DNA of 64,000 bases from Rothia nasisuis (GCF_928381405.1 NZ_CAKMSB010000004.1:186001-250000), one strand, 5' to 3'; shown: positions 16,907-26,525, counted from the stretch's first letter. The notes: generated by a model not told the origin, from the letters alone. Numbers and translations: made by a program.

Positions 16907-18616
16907 CTACTTCACCTCGTTCTCTGCAGCCTCAGCTGCGGCGTCCTGCCCCACTTCATCGTCCTCGCTATCAGTTGGAACCGGCGGCAAATCCAAACTC
17001 GCCAGATTCTTCTGCACCACCTCAGCAAGACGCTGGGACTCCGCAAACTGCACACTCAGCTTCTCACGCAAACGAGCAATATGAACCTCCACCGGCTCGC
17101 CGTCCTCAACTACAGCCGCAGAACCCACAAAACGTCCCGGAGTCAAAGCCCAGTCTTCATCCTCAACATCCTTCACAGATACAGACCTGGTGAAACCAGC
17201 AACATCCTCGTACTCACCCGTATTCAGCTCCGAATCAGTACCGCGCCAGCGATGCCAGGTGCCCGCAATCTTCGCAACGTCCTCATCAGAAAATACCCGA
17301 GTCGTCCGGTCAACCATATGGCCCATATCGCGGGCATCAATCATCAAAATCTCGCCCTTGCGGTCATTCTTACCGCGCTTACCAGCACCCTTATCCTTGG
17401 CAAGAACCCACACGCACACCGGAATCGCAGTACCCAAGAAGAGGTTGGCAGGCAGGGCAATCATCGCCGCCACAGCATCCCCCCGCACCATCTCCTCACG
17501 AATAGTGTTCTCACCACCCGTATTAGAGCTCATTGAGCCGTTCGCCAGCACCACAGCCGCAGTACCGCCAGCATTCAACTTGCTCCAAATATGCTGCAAC
17601 CAGGCATAATTCGCATTACGCACCGGCGGAACACCAAAATTCCAGCGCGGATCATCAGTACGACGATCCCAGTCCTTCGAGTTAAAAGGCGGGTTAGCCA
17701 GCACATAGTCAAAATTCGTGCCCGCATGCTTATCCTCGGTGAAGGTATCAGCCCAACGATCACCCAAATCACCAAAAATACCGTGAATCGCAAGATTCAA
17801 ACGCGCAAGGCGCCAGGTTTGGTCATTAAGCTCCTGACCATAAACCATCAGCGCAGGCTCATAGCCCTTCTCCTGCTTAAAGTAGGCACCGTGCTGCTCC
17901 ACAAACTTCTCAGACTGCACAAACATGCCACCTGAACCACAGCAGGGGTCGTAGAGCTTGCCATCCACCGGCTCCAAAATATCAACCAGCGTTCGCACCA
18001 CAGACCTCGGAGTATAAAACTCGCCACCACGCTGGCCCTGCTTGGCCGCAAACTTCCCCAAGAAGTACTCGTAAACTTCACCCAACACGTCCTGAGAAGA
18101 ACGGCCAGTCTGCTCACGAATACCCTTAAAGTCAGCGTTCGAGAACAAATCAATCAGCCCAGCAAGACGGCGCTGATCCACATTCTCCTTGTTATAAATC
18201 TCGCTCAGCGCACCACGCAAACGATCATTCTGCTCCATAATCTCCCGCATGGCCGCATCCAGCACCTCACCAATACTGTCAGTCTTAGCAAAGTTAGTGA
18301 TGTAACCCCAGCGAGCCTTCTCAGGCACAAAATAGACACCCTCACTATAGAAAGAATCAGGATCCTGGAGGGAAACCTCTAGCTCTTCGTCGAGCTCTTC
18401 CCCCTCATAACCTTCATCGATCAGCTCCTGCTTAATCTGCTGTGCACACGCATCAAAACTATCACTCACATACTTAAGGAAAATCAGGCCCAGCACAAAG
18501 TTCATGTAGTCCGCCGCGTTCATCGAACCACGCAACTTATCGGCGGCAGCCCACATCATATCGCGCAGTTCCTCAGGGGTAGAGGCAGAGGACTTATCCT
18601 TCTTCACAGTAGCCAT
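16907..18616 (-). CDS. hsdM: Type I restriction-modification, N6-adenine methylase subunit (HsdM)
   Basis: A 569-residue methylase starting at the ATG at 18616 after AAAGGTGA. The N-terminal helical HsdM domain (about 15-160) precedes the SAM-dependent domain. Motif I DPCCGSGGMF lies near residue 225 and catalytic motif IV NPPF near 308 (DYVLANPPFNSKDW). GGEFYTPRSVVRTLVDI, just before motif I, is typical of HsdM. It methylates adenine in the HsdS target to protect host DNA. It is the first gene of the hsdM-hsdS pair and appears to have its own promoter with an inverted repeat at 18690. Motifs are intact, unlike those of the upstream 708-residue protein. Confidence 0.95.
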   Translation of the reverse strand: MATVKKDKSSASTPEELRDMMWAAADKLRGSMNAADYMNFVLGLIFLKYVSDSFDACAQQIKQELIDEGYEGEELDEELEVSLQDPDSFYSEGVYFVPEKARWGYITNFAKTDSIGEVLDAAMREIMEQNDRLRGALSEIYNKENVDQRRLAGLIDLFSNADFKGIREQTGRSSQDVLGEVYEYFLGKFAAKQGQRGGEFYTPRSVVRTLVDILEPVDGKLYDPCCGSGGMFVQSEKFVEQHGAYFKQEKGYEPALMVYGQELNDQTWRLARLNLAIHGIFGDLGDRWADTFTEDKHAGTNFDYVLANPPFNSKDWDRRTDDPRWNFGVPPVRNANYAWLQHIWSKLNAGGTAAVVLANGSMSSNTGGENTIREEMVRGDAVAAMIALPANLFLGTAIPVCVWVLAKDKGAGKRGKNDRKGEILMIDARDMGHMVDRTTRVFSDEDVAKIAGTWHRWRGTDSELNTGEYEDVAGFTRSVSVKDVEDEDWALTPGRFVGSAAVVEDGEPVEVHIARLREKLSVQFAESQRLAEVVQKNLASLDLPPVPTDSEDDEVGQDAAAEAAENEVK

Positions 18617-18689
18617 TAGATTTCACCTTTCATTAAAAGTTTTGGTGCAAGACTACCAGCCCTGAGTTTTTCCGTGCATCAACATATGA

Positions 18690-18707
18690 TGATACGGAAA
18701 CGTATCA
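18690..18707. promoter_or_regulatory. Inverted repeat in the hsdM promoter
   Basis: Perfect arms TGATACG (18690-18696) and CGTATCA (18701-18707) surround GAAA. On the minus strand TTGATA at 18704-18709 could be the -35 element, followed after 16 bp by TATGTT. The repeat would thus cover the -35 and spacer of hsdM, consistent with a repressor site. The binding protein is unknown. Confidence 0.5.
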
Positions 18708-18719
18708 ATATAGAATATA

Positions 18720-20846
18720 TTATGAAAACCTGATTGAGCCCTCAGCCAAGCCCCCCAGGGTATCTTTCTCAAGAGACTCCAGAGCCAGCAACTGCTCCCG
18801 CAAAAACAGCTTCTGCTCTCGCACCTTCTTCAACTGCTGGTCCAACCGATCCACCTGCTCATTAGATACATCGCTCAACACAGCATTCAGTAGCTCGCCC
18901 GAAATACGAGCCCTCTGCCAGCTCACCTTTGACGACCCATCTCGCGCCTGAGCATCAAGCGCAGCCTGCACTAAACCAGCAAAAACCTCCAACCGAAAAT
19001 CAGGCTGAACCCTACCAGGCAAGTTCCGCCTCACAATAAAGACCGGAGACTTAGCCACCATCAGACCACCACGAACCGCAAAAACAGCCGGTTGCGGGCC
19101 CTCGCACACCAAAAGATCACCATCCCGTGCAATCTCCAGATTCAGCACATCCATTGCGCTCAAAGCATCATACTCAGCAGGTAAAACGCCCACCTGGCGA
19201 TAATGCTCCATAGCCTCAACATCAACAACCCGCACAGTACCCTCACCAGAAGAACCCACAGCAAGCTCAGCCAGCTTCTGCGCAGTCATACCAGCAACAC
19301 GGCGCAGCTGACCGTCCTCACGAGCGCCCCCAAGCGTCCTCGTCGAGGAGCCAGAAACAGAATCTACCCGCCAGTCCAAAGAAAACGACGGGTACACAGC
19401 GCTATTAACACGCTCAACATCCCGCTCAATCCCCGATACCGCATCTGGAATACTAGACACCCGTGAAGACAACTCCACCGCACCATCAAAACCCAACTCT
19501 TTAACATCCGGCCACGGCACACGAAGTCCGCTCACCATACGGTGCTCACCAGAGGAACTATAAACTACTGCCTGCCGACTCTCATACGCCAAAGACTCAA
19601 TATCATGTAAAGCCTGCTCCTGGGCTTCACGATAAAAAACGTCAAGCTTCTCAGAAAGATTTATCAAAGCAACCAGAGGGTTCTTCTCAGAACCCGATCT
19701 TCTACGATTCTCAAACACACCCAGCATAAGGCGAGCGCCAGACTCCGTCACCAGCTGCTTCTGGCCACAACTCACCAAAGCCAACAGATGGCCAGCCTCA
19801 AGCACAGACTGCCGAGGCGAATTGTCCCCAGCTACAAAGGCGGACCCAAGCACCTCCGCCCTGCCCAACACCACAACAGGCACTCCCAGAGGAGCATCAA
19901 AAAGCAGGTCCTCAATATCAGACCACTGCTGCACATCATCAACCGCAGACTTCGCAAGAGGCAGCACCACAACAATCAAGGCAGGCTCCCAGGCGCGCCT
20001 ACCGCTCTCGGGCACCAGCAGAAGTTCCTCATCTGCCAAAAAGCCCAGAACCTTAGCGAAATCACTATCACCGGCTACCCCTGCACTGGTGAGCTGTAGG
20101 CCCCGCCGAGCGTCCTGAGTGAGCGCCGTAGTCTGCGCCACCTGCACCATCAAAGCCGAATCAGTACCAGACGCAAAGTGCAGCCGCACATCACCAGAAA
20201 AACGCGCACTGATACTCCGCAGGAACCCACCCAGATCATCAGAAATCTGCTCGCCCAGCTTCTGCCGCCCCATCACCAAAGAAGAAAAAAGCTGCACACC
20301 GCCCAGCACATCATCAGAGAAACGAGCTAGTGCATAGGCAGGGCACAACAAGAGAGCTAAATCTGCCGGAGTAACCTTCAAAATAAAAGGCTCTAAGTTC
20401 CCTACCATGTCAGGCGAAGCAGCCGCATAACGCCGCAACAGGGCGACAGGGCGCTCCCCCGGAGTAGGGTCCACCACCCGAAAAACCAGCACCAAGGTCA
20501 TCAATGACTGAATAAGGTGCCTAAGCGCAACATTCTTCTCAAGCGCCGGAGCAACGCTACCCTCAACGGCCGCCTGCACCAGCATTTCTTCGAAAGTTCG
20601 CTTTGCCCGCAGGCGGCTCGAAGCCCACACAGCAAAATCAAAAGCATCATAGAGTGTCTCGCGGGAGGCAAGGCTCTGCTCTACCGCACGCGGGAAACCA
20701 GTACCACCATGCCGTGAAGCCCACGTAGCAATCACAGGGCGCTTCACACCAGCAACACGGGCAGCCTGCGAAGCATTCAGCCTCAACCCTGAAAAAAGAG
20801 AACGAAGCTGCTCCATATCATGCTGCTCAACAGTGCTAGACGTCAT
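18720..20846 (-). CDS. Methylase-like protein lacking catalytic motifs, with N-terminal HTH and HsdS-like C-terminus
   Basis: A 708-residue protein from the ATG at 20846. The N-terminus (LNASQAARVAGVKRPVIATW, then GTGFPRAVEQS) looks like the DNA-binding domain that precedes actinobacterial N6-DNA methylases. The C-terminus resembles their recognition end: GDLLVCEGPQPAVFAVRGG near residue 580, then a coiled coil (DQQLKKVREQKLFLREQLLA) and GLAEGSI. Between them the expected SAM motif DPxCGSG and NPP(Y/F) are absent; LHFASGTDSALMV and IVVVLPLAK sit in the corresponding places. It is upstream of hsdM on the same strand. A TAGAAT hexamer exactly 6 bases before the ATG suggests a leaderless mRNA. 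Likely roles (inference) are a DNA-binding accessory or regulator of the restriction locus, or a target-marking scaffold. Confidence 0.6.
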   Translation of the reverse strand: MTSSTVEQHDMEQLRSLFSGLRLNASQAARVAGVKRPVIATWASRHGGTGFPRAVEQSLASRETLYDAFDFAVWASSRLRAKRTFEEMLVQAAVEGSVAPALEKNVALRHLIQSLMTLVLVFRVVDPTPGERPVALLRRYAAASPDMVGNLEPFILKVTPADLALLLCPAYALARFSDDVLGGVQLFSSLVMGRQKLGEQISDDLGGFLRSISARFSGDVRLHFASGTDSALMVQVAQTTALTQDARRGLQLTSAGVAGDSDFAKVLGFLADEELLLVPESGRRAWEPALIVVVLPLAKSAVDDVQQWSDIEDLLFDAPLGVPVVVLGRAEVLGSAFVAGDNSPRQSVLEAGHLLALVSCGQKQLVTESGARLMLGVFENRRRSGSEKNPLVALINLSEKLDVFYREAQEQALHDIESLAYESRQAVVYSSSGEHRMVSGLRVPWPDVKELGFDGAVELSSRVSSIPDAVSGIERDVERVNSAVYPSFSLDWRVDSVSGSSTRTLGGAREDGQLRRVAGMTAQKLAELAVGSSGEGTVRVVDVEAMEHYRQVGVLPAEYDALSAMDVLNLEIARDGDLLVCEGPQPAVFAVRGGLMVAKSPVFIVRRNLPGRVQPDFRLEVFAGLVQAALDAQARDGSSKVSWQRARISGELLNAVLSDVSNEQVDRLDQQLKKVREQKLFLREQLLALESLEKDTLGGLAEGSIRFS

Positions 20847-20948
20847 AGGTCAATTCTACTAACGAGCGCCGGGCAGACCACTGCAGAAACCGCCGTTTTA
20901 CAGGCACCCAACCACTACCGGTACATATACCCATCATCAATAAGAAAA

Positions 20949-20980
20949 CCGCCCGCCCCGGTGGATACCGAGGCGGGCGG
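20949..20980 (-). terminator. Terminator after mmsA
   Basis: Arms CCGCCCGCC (20949-20957) and GGCGGGCGG (20972-20980) form a perfect stem. On the minus strand TTTTCTTA follows, so it ends the leftward iolC-to-mmsA operon and marks the border with the defence island. Confidence 0.85.
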
Positions 20981-21002
20981 TGCCGTCCTGAACTAACTAA
21001 CG

Positions 21003-22502
21003 CTAGTTGCGGGACTCGAAGTTAAAGGAGGTTGCGGAGACGTCCTTGCGCTCGGGGAAGCGCTGAGTCACAGCCTTGTTGCGGGTGTAGAAGCGCAGGC
21101 CGTCCTCACCGTAGACGTGGTGCTCGCCGAACAGCGAGTCGTTCCAGCCACCGAAGGAGTGGTTAGCCAGGGGCACAGGCAGGGGAACATTAACACCCAC
21201 CATGCCGACCTTGATATCACGGGTGAACTTGCGGGCAGCGTAGCCAGAGTCGGTGAAAATGCAGGTGCCGTTGCCAAAGGGGTTGGAGTTAATCACCTCG
21301 ATACCCTCTTCCAGGGAATCAACACGCACAACAACCAGTACAGGGCCGAAGATTTCCTCGGCGTAGGCACTCATCTCACGCTTGACGTTATCAATCAGGG
21401 TAGGGCCTACGAAGTAGCCGTTCTCATGGTCTTCTACCAGGATGTCGCGGCCGTCCACCACGATAGCTGCGCCGTCAGCCTCAGCTTCGGTGATGATGCG
21501 CTTGACGCGATCTCGAGAGGCGGGGGTGATGAGCGGGCCCATGTCGGCGCCAGCGTCCATACCGTTGGCCACCTTGACCTCGCGTGCCTTGGCGGCAACA
21601 CGCTCAACGACGATATCCGCAGCCTCGCCCACCGCGACGGCTACGGAAATCGCCATGCAACGCTGGCCTGCTGCACCGAAGGCAGCGGCGGTCAGGTGGT
21701 CTGCCACAACATCCATGTTGGCGTCAGGCATAATGAGCGCATGGTTCTTAGCGCCGCCAAGAGCCTGCACGCGCTTGCCGTTCTTGGTGGCGGTAGCGTG
21801 AACGTACTGGGCGATGGGGGTGGAGCCGACGAAGGAGACACCGTCAATATCACTATGGTTGAGTAGGCCGTCTACCATTTCCTTGCCGCCATGCAGCACG
21901 TTGAAGACGCCGTCGGGCAGGCCGGCTTCCTTCCAGAGCTTGGCAATGAAGTTGGCTGCGCCAGGGTCACGCTCGGAGGGCTTGAGGATGAAGGTGTTAC
22001 CGGCTGCGATAGCCAGGGGGGCCATCCAGAGCTGGATCATGACGGGGAAGTTGAAGGGGGTGATACCCGCGACGACACCCAGGGGCTGACGGAGCGAGTA
22101 GGCATCGATGCCGGTGGCTGCCTGGGGGGTGTAGGTGCCAGAGATGAGGTTTGTGATACCGCAGGCATACTCAACAATTTCCTGGCCGCGGGCAATCTCA
22201 CCCTTGGCATCAGAGAGGACCTTGCCGTGTTCACGCACTACAAGCTCTGCCAGTTCGTCAGTGTTGGCAACCAGCAGTTCACGGAACTTGAAGAGAATGG
22301 AGGTGCGCTTGGCGAGGGAAAGTTCACGCCAGGTTTCGGATGCGGTCTTTGCAGCACCTACTGCTGCCTCGAGTTCGGTGGTACCACCCAGGTGCAGAGA
22401 GCCGATGGTTTCACCGGTGGCGGGGTTGAAGATGTCCTGGCGTTCGGTGCCTGCACTGGCTACTTCTGCGCCGTTGATGAAGTGCTGTACTTGGTAGGTC
22501 AC
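21003..22502 (-). CDS. mmsA: Methylmalonate-semialdehyde dehydrogenase (CoA-acylating), IolA/MmsA
   Basis: A 499-residue aldehyde dehydrogenase. The start is the GTG at 22502, preceded by AAGGAG; the open frame extends upstream but reads nonsense across the iolD stop. The catalytic Cys is in AAGQRCMAIS near residue 283, with the family segments GITPFNFPVMIQLWM, SFVGSTPIAQYVH and EEIFGPVL. Length matches MmsA (about 500). In inositol catabolism it converts malonate semialdehyde to acetyl-CoA and CO2, and it can also serve valine breakdown. It is the last gene of the leftward iolC-aldolase-iolD-mmsA operon and is followed by a strong terminator. Confidence 0.93.
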   Translation of the reverse strand: MTYQVQHFINGAEVASAGTERQDIFNPATGETIGSLHLGGTTELEAAVGAAKTASETWRELSLAKRTSILFKFRELLVANTDELAELVVREHGKVLSDAKGEIARGQEIVEYACGITNLISGTYTPQAATGIDAYSLRQPLGVVAGITPFNFPVMIQLWMAPLAIAAGNTFILKPSERDPGAANFIAKLWKEAGLPDGVFNVLHGGKEMVDGLLNHSDIDGVSFVGSTPIAQYVHATATKNGKRVQALGGAKNHALIMPDANMDVVADHLTAAAFGAAGQRCMAISVAVAVGEAADIVVERVAAKAREVKVANGMDAGADMGPLITPASRDRVKRIITEAEADGAAIVVDGRDILVEDHENGYFVGPTLIDNVKREMSAYAEEIFGPVLVVVRVDSLEEGIEVINSNPFGNGTCIFTDSGYAARKFTRDIKVGMVGVNVPLPVPLANHSFGGWNDSLFGEHHVYGEDGLRFYTRNKAVTQRFPERKDVSATSFNFESRN

Positions 22503-22578
22503 GGGGTTCTCCTTGGTCGGGGTTTGATAGATGGAGTGTGGGGTAGGCGGGGCAGGGTGCAAGGGGCCCTCCTGGTCT

Positions 22579-24507
22579 TTAGAGGAAGGTGCGCTGCTTG
22601 GTCTTCCAGTCAGCGTAGGTTTCGTAGGCCTTCTGGGTGGATTCCAGGTCACTAGCGCCGGTGACGGGCACATCCCACCAGGACTCTGATGAGGGGGCGT
22701 CGACGAGCGGGTCTGATTCAACGTGAATGACGATAGGGCCGGACCCTTCGGGCGCTGCCTTGGCTTCTGCTATGGCTACCATGAGGTCTTCGCGGGCGTT
22801 CTCACCGGGTTCGACTCGGACGACGCGGACGCCCAGGGATTCAGCGTTGGCTGCCAGGTCAATGGGCAGGGTGTCACCGTGATCGAAGGAGTGATTCTCT
22901 GCATCGTGCATGCGGTACTTGGTGCCGAAACGCTGGGAACCCAGGGACTCAGATAGAGCGCCGATGGAGGCATAGCCGTGGTTCTGAATAAGAACGGTGA
23001 TGAGCTTGATTCCCTCAGCAACAGCAGTCACCAGCTCAGTGTGCATCATCAGGTAGGAGCCGTCGCCCACCATGACCACCACGTCGCGGCCGTCCTTGGT
23101 ATCCAGGGAGGCGCGCTTAACGCCAAGGCCGCCGGGGATTTCGTAACCCATGCAGGAGTAGGCGTACTCAACGTGGTAGCCGTGAGTGTCTTTGACACGC
23201 CAGAGCTTGTGCAGGTCCCCGGGCAGAGAGCCGGCGGCGCAGATGACGACGTCGCGGTCGTCCATTGCCTCGTTGACGGCGCCGATGATTTCGTTCTGGC
23301 TCATCAGGGGGCGGTGGCGCTCTGCGAAGGCGGAGTCTACGATGCCGTCCCAGCGCTTCTTCTCGTCGGCAACCTGCTGACGGACAGCGTCCGAGACGCT
23401 AAAGCCACTCGTTGCCTCATTGAGCTTGACCAGCGCCTTGCGGGCGTCGGCGACGACGGTGAGGGAGGTGCCCTGCTTGTAGGCGTCGAAGGAGGCGACG
23501 TTGATGTTGACGAACTTGACATCGGGGTTCTGGAAGGCGGTACGGGAGGCGGTGGTGAAGTCCTCGTAGCGGGTGCCGATACCGATGATGAGGTCGGCTT
23601 CGCGAACCAGAGCGTTAGATGCAGTGGAGCCGGTGGAGCCAACGGCACCGAGGCAGAGGGGGTGGTCCCAGTTCATGACGCCCACAGCTGCCTGAGTGTA
23701 GGCGACGGGAATGCCGGTTGCTTCTGCGAACTTCTGCAGCTCGTCAGTGGCGAAAGCATAGTGCACACCGCCACCGGCGATGATGACGGGCTTCTTAGCG
23801 TCGCGGATCGCTGATACTGCGGCGCGGATTTCCGCATCCTCCGCTTCGGGGCGGCGGATACGCCATTCGCGGGGAGCGAGGAATTCGTCCGGCACCTCGA
23901 TGATTTCCGCCTGGACGTCCTGGGGCAGAGCAATAGTGACGGCACCGGTTTCAACGGGGTCAGTCAGCACACGCATGCCACCCAGCAGGGAGGCAAAGAG
24001 CATTTCGGGGCGCCAGACGCGGTCAAAGTAGCGAGAGACAGGGCGGAAGATGTCGTTGACAGTGATGTCGCCTGCATCGGGCCGTTCCAGCTGCTGCAGC
24101 ACAGGGTCAGCAGCGCGGGTGGCGAACTGGTCTGAGGGCAGCAGAAGCGCGGGCAGACGGTTGGTGGTCGCCAGGGCGGCGCCGGTAACCATGTTGGAGG
24201 AGCCGGGACCAATGGAGGTGGTGACGGCATAGGTTGCGCGGCGGCGGGTGTGGCGGGCGTAGCCCACTGCCTGGTGCACCTGAGCCTGTTCGTTGCGCCC
24301 CTGGTAGTAGGGCATAAGCTCAGGTTCAAGTTCCTGGTACTGGCGCAAGGCCTGGCCTACGCCTGCAACATTGCCGTGACCGAAGATACCGAACATGCCG
24401 GGGATTGTACGTTCACGATACTCAACGCCTGCAACCTCATCCACGGTGTATTGATTACCGAGGAACTTGACGGTGGCCTGAGCTACGGACATTTTCTGGG
24501 TTGCCAT
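22579..24507 (-). CDS. iolD: 3D-trihydroxycyclohexane-1,2-dione hydrolase (IolD)
   Basis: A 642-residue thiamine diphosphate enzyme starting at the ATG at 24507. The three ThDP-enzyme domains are apparent. The N-terminal pyrimidine-binding domain includes the catalytic Glu region and GIFGHGNVAGVGQAL, the central domain contains KKPVIIAGGGVHYA, and the C-terminal domain carries the diphosphate motif GDGSYLMMHTEL through QNHGYASIG near residue 480. IolD opens the diketo-inositol ring to 5-deoxy-glucuronate. It sits between the aldolase-like gene (36 bp upstream) and mmsA. Acetolactate-synthase homology is expected but its length and sequence details favour IolD. Confidence 0.95.
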   Translation of the reverse strand: MATQKMSVAQATVKFLGNQYTVDEVAGVEYRERTIPGMFGIFGHGNVAGVGQALRQYQELEPELMPYYQGRNEQAQVHQAVGYARHTRRRATYAVTTSIGPGSSNMVTGAALATTNRLPALLLPSDQFATRAADPVLQQLERPDAGDITVNDIFRPVSRYFDRVWRPEMLFASLLGGMRVLTDPVETGAVTIALPQDVQAEIIEVPDEFLAPREWRIRRPEAEDAEIRAAVSAIRDAKKPVIIAGGGVHYAFATDELQKFAEATGIPVAYTQAAVGVMNWDHPLCLGAVGSTGSTASNALVREADLIIGIGTRYEDFTTASRTAFQNPDVKFVNINVASFDAYKQGTSLTVVADARKALVKLNEATSGFSVSDAVRQQVADEKKRWDGIVDSAFAERHRPLMSQNEIIGAVNEAMDDRDVVICAAGSLPGDLHKLWRVKDTHGYHVEYAYSCMGYEIPGGLGVKRASLDTKDGRDVVVMVGDGSYLMMHTELVTAVAEGIKLITVLIQNHGYASIGALSESLGSQRFGTKYRMHDAENHSFDHGDTLPIDLAANAESLGVRVVRVEPGENAREDLMVAIAEAKAAPEGSGPIVIHVESDPLVDAPSSESWWDVPVTGASDLESTQKAYETYADWKTKQRTFL

Positions 24508-24542
24508 GGTCTTCTTTCTGCCTGCAGAGAGTTTAGGTAGGT

Positions 24543-25451
24543 TTACGCTTGCTGGTTAAGCAGGGAGGCGGCGGTTGCTACTGCTCCAGCGACGTCGCCG
24601 TCTTCGGGGTAGAGCAGGGTACGGCCCACGGTAAGTCCCTGCACCCCAGGGAGTTTGAGGGCTGCTTCCCAAGTGGCGAAGACTTCGTCGGGGGCACCTG
24701 AGGGGTCGCCGCCGAGCAGGACGGTAGGCAGGGTGGTTGCCGCCATGACGCGTTCCATCTCGTCCACGACGGGGAGCTTCATCCAGGTGTAGGCACTTGA
24801 AGCACCCAGGGCGGAGGCGATACCCACGGACTTGATGACCGCATCTGCGCTCAGATTATTGCGGATAGCACCGTCCACGGTTTCGGAGATGAAAGGCTCC
24901 ACCATGGCATAGAGACCACGCTCAACCAGGGAGTCTACTGCTTTCGCGGTGGCTTCGAGAGTGGCAACGGTATTGGGGTCACCATAGTGAATGCGGGTGA
25001 GCATTTTGCCGCCGTCTGCGCCGAGCCTAACCAGCATGTCTGCGGTATGGCCTGTGAAGCGGTCGTCCATTTCGTTAATCAGGCCGGAGAGACCGCCGCG
25101 ATTCATGGAACCAAAGACGAGCTTGCCGTCGAGGGCACCGAGCAGGAGCAGGTCGTCGAGGATATCAGGGGAGGCGAGGACGCCATCCACGGCGGGGTTG
25201 GCGAGGGCTACCTGCAGGCGGTCGAGCAAATCACGGCGGTCTGCCATTGCCAGGGGGTTGCTACCGACCTTGTTGGCACCGCGGGCAGGGTGATCTGCGG
25301 CCACAATGAAGTTCTGCGTGCCGTAGGTGGCACCGGGGTGACGCTTACGGTTTTCAGCCGCACGGAAAACTGCCTGTGGGTCCTCAAGGCGGAGCTGAGT
25401 GAGGTGTTCGTAGCGCTTGGGGTCGCGCTCTTCGGTGAGGTTGATTGACAT
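24543..25451 (-). CDS. Cgl0158-like aldolase domain protein (probable DKGP aldolase equivalent)
   Basis: A 302-residue (beta/alpha)8-barrel protein related to the DeoC/LacD and Cgl0158 group often found in actinobacterial iol clusters. Features include NFIVAADHPARG near residue 47, GKMLTRIHYGDP near 148, with a possible Schiff-base Lys, and VQGLTVGRTLLYP near the end, a phosphate-binding-like loop. No IolJ is present in the window, so this protein may cleave 2-deoxy-5-keto-gluconate 6-phosphate to DHAP and malonate semialdehyde. That role is inferred from position between iolC (35 bp upstream) and iolD. The ribosome-binding site is weak, suggesting coupling with iolC. Confidence 0.7.
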   Translation of the reverse strand: MSINLTEERDPKRYEHLTQLRLEDPQAVFRAAENRKRHPGATYGTQNFIVAADHPARGANKVGSNPLAMADRRDLLDRLQVALANPAVDGVLASPDILDDLLLLGALDGKLVFGSMNRGGLSGLINEMDDRFTGHTADMLVRLGADGGKMLTRIHYGDPNTVATLEATAKAVDSLVERGLYAMVEPFISETVDGAIRNNLSADAVIKSVGIASALGASSAYTWMKLPVVDEMERVMAATTLPTVLLGGDPSGAPDEVFATWEAALKLPGVQGLTVGRTLLYPEDGDVAGAVATAASLLNQQA

Positions 25452-25485
25452 GGGGTGTACTGTACTTCTTCCGTGAAGAGGGCTT

Positions 25486-26454
25486 TTAGAAGCTGCGGCC
25501 GCGTTCTTCGAGCAGAGCCTTGACCTCTGACTCTACGGGCATTGCTTCAGAGCAGGCGATTTGGGAAGCGACGATAGCACCAGCGGCATTGGCGAAGTCT
25601 AGGACCTGTTGCAGGGGCCAGCCTGAGAGAATACCGTGGGTGAAAGCACCGCCAAAGGAGTCACCTGCACCGAGGCCGTTAGCGGTTTCAACGGGCACGG
25701 GTGCAGAGACGATACGTTCGGTAGCGGTCTTAGCCATAACACCCTGAGCACCCATCTTGACGACAGCAATCTTGACGCCTGCTTCGAGGAGGCGATCTGC
25801 CTGCTCGTCAGGGGTGCCGTCACCGACTGCGGTGGCGCATTCTTCACGGTTGCCGATGGCGATAGTAGCGTATTTGAGGGATTCCCTAGCCGCTGCCGTA
25901 GCGTCATCGGGCTTGGCCCAAAACATGGGGCGGAAGTCTAGGTCTAGAATCGTGTGCTGGTCTTCTGCCAGGTCTTCGCGGGGGCGGGCTGCATGGGCTG
26001 CTAGCTGGGCCTCGCGGGCTGGTTCCTGGCAGAGACCGGTGAGGGTAGTCCAGAAAATCTTGGTGGTTTTAACCGCGTCCATGTCAATCTCATCTGCGGT
26101 AATCTGCAGGTCTGGGGCGGTGGGAAAACGGCCGTAGAAGTAGAGGGGAAAGTCTTCGGGGGGCCTGATAGCGCAGAAGGTGACGCAGGTCTGAAGGTCG
26201 TTGTTAACGATGACGTTCTTGTCGTCTGAGCCGTAGCGGTTGAGTTCGCGGCGTAGGAAGACACCGAAGGGGTCGTTACCGACGCTGGTGATGACCGAGG
26301 TCTTGTGCCCGTACTTTGCAGCGGCAACGGCAACATTGGCCGGTGATCCCCCAAGATATTTGCCGAAGCTGGTGACATCTTCCAGCCCAACTCCGATGTC
26401 GTGGGGGTAAACATCTACGCTGATACGGCCCATGGTTAGTAGTTCGTAGCTCAT
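25486..26454 (-). CDS. iolC: 5-dehydro-2-deoxygluconokinase (IolC)
   Basis: A 322-residue PfkB/ribokinase-family enzyme from the ATG at 26454. LLTMGRISVDVYP begins the substrate lid, GGSPANVAVAAAKYG near residues 34-50 is PfkB signature 1, and GLGAGDSFGGAF near 260-272 carries the anion hole and the catalytic Asp. It phosphorylates 2-deoxy-5-keto-D-gluconate in inositol breakdown. It is the first gene of a four-gene leftward operon and diverges from the IolH-like gene across a 186-bp promoter region. The AAAGGA ribosome site is 13 bases from the ATG, rather far. Confidence 0.92.
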   Translation of the reverse strand: MSYELLTMGRISVDVYPHDIGVGLEDVTSFGKYLGGSPANVAVAAAKYGHKTSVITSVGNDPFGVFLRRELNRYGSDDKNVIVNNDLQTCVTFCAIRPPEDFPLYFYGRFPTAPDLQITADEIDMDAVKTTKIFWTTLTGLCQEPAREAQLAAHAARPREDLAEDQHTILDLDFRPMFWAKPDDATAAARESLKYATIAIGNREECATAVGDGTPDEQADRLLEAGVKIAVVKMGAQGVMAKTATERIVSAPVPVETANGLGAGDSFGGAFTHGILSGWPLQQVLDFANAAGAIVASQIACSEAMPVESEVKALLEERGRSF

Positions 26455-26525
26455 GATTACTTGTATGTCCTTTACACGATAGTAGAGGTTTACTACACAC
26501 TAGAGTGCTACAAGACATACCCATC

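Noticed and set aside
21117-23814. Long plus-strand ORFs antisense to mmsA and iolD (up to 278 codons)
   Set aside because: They mirror strongly conserved enzymes on the opposite strand, lack ribosome sites and encode no recognisable motif; they arise from GC-biased codon use.
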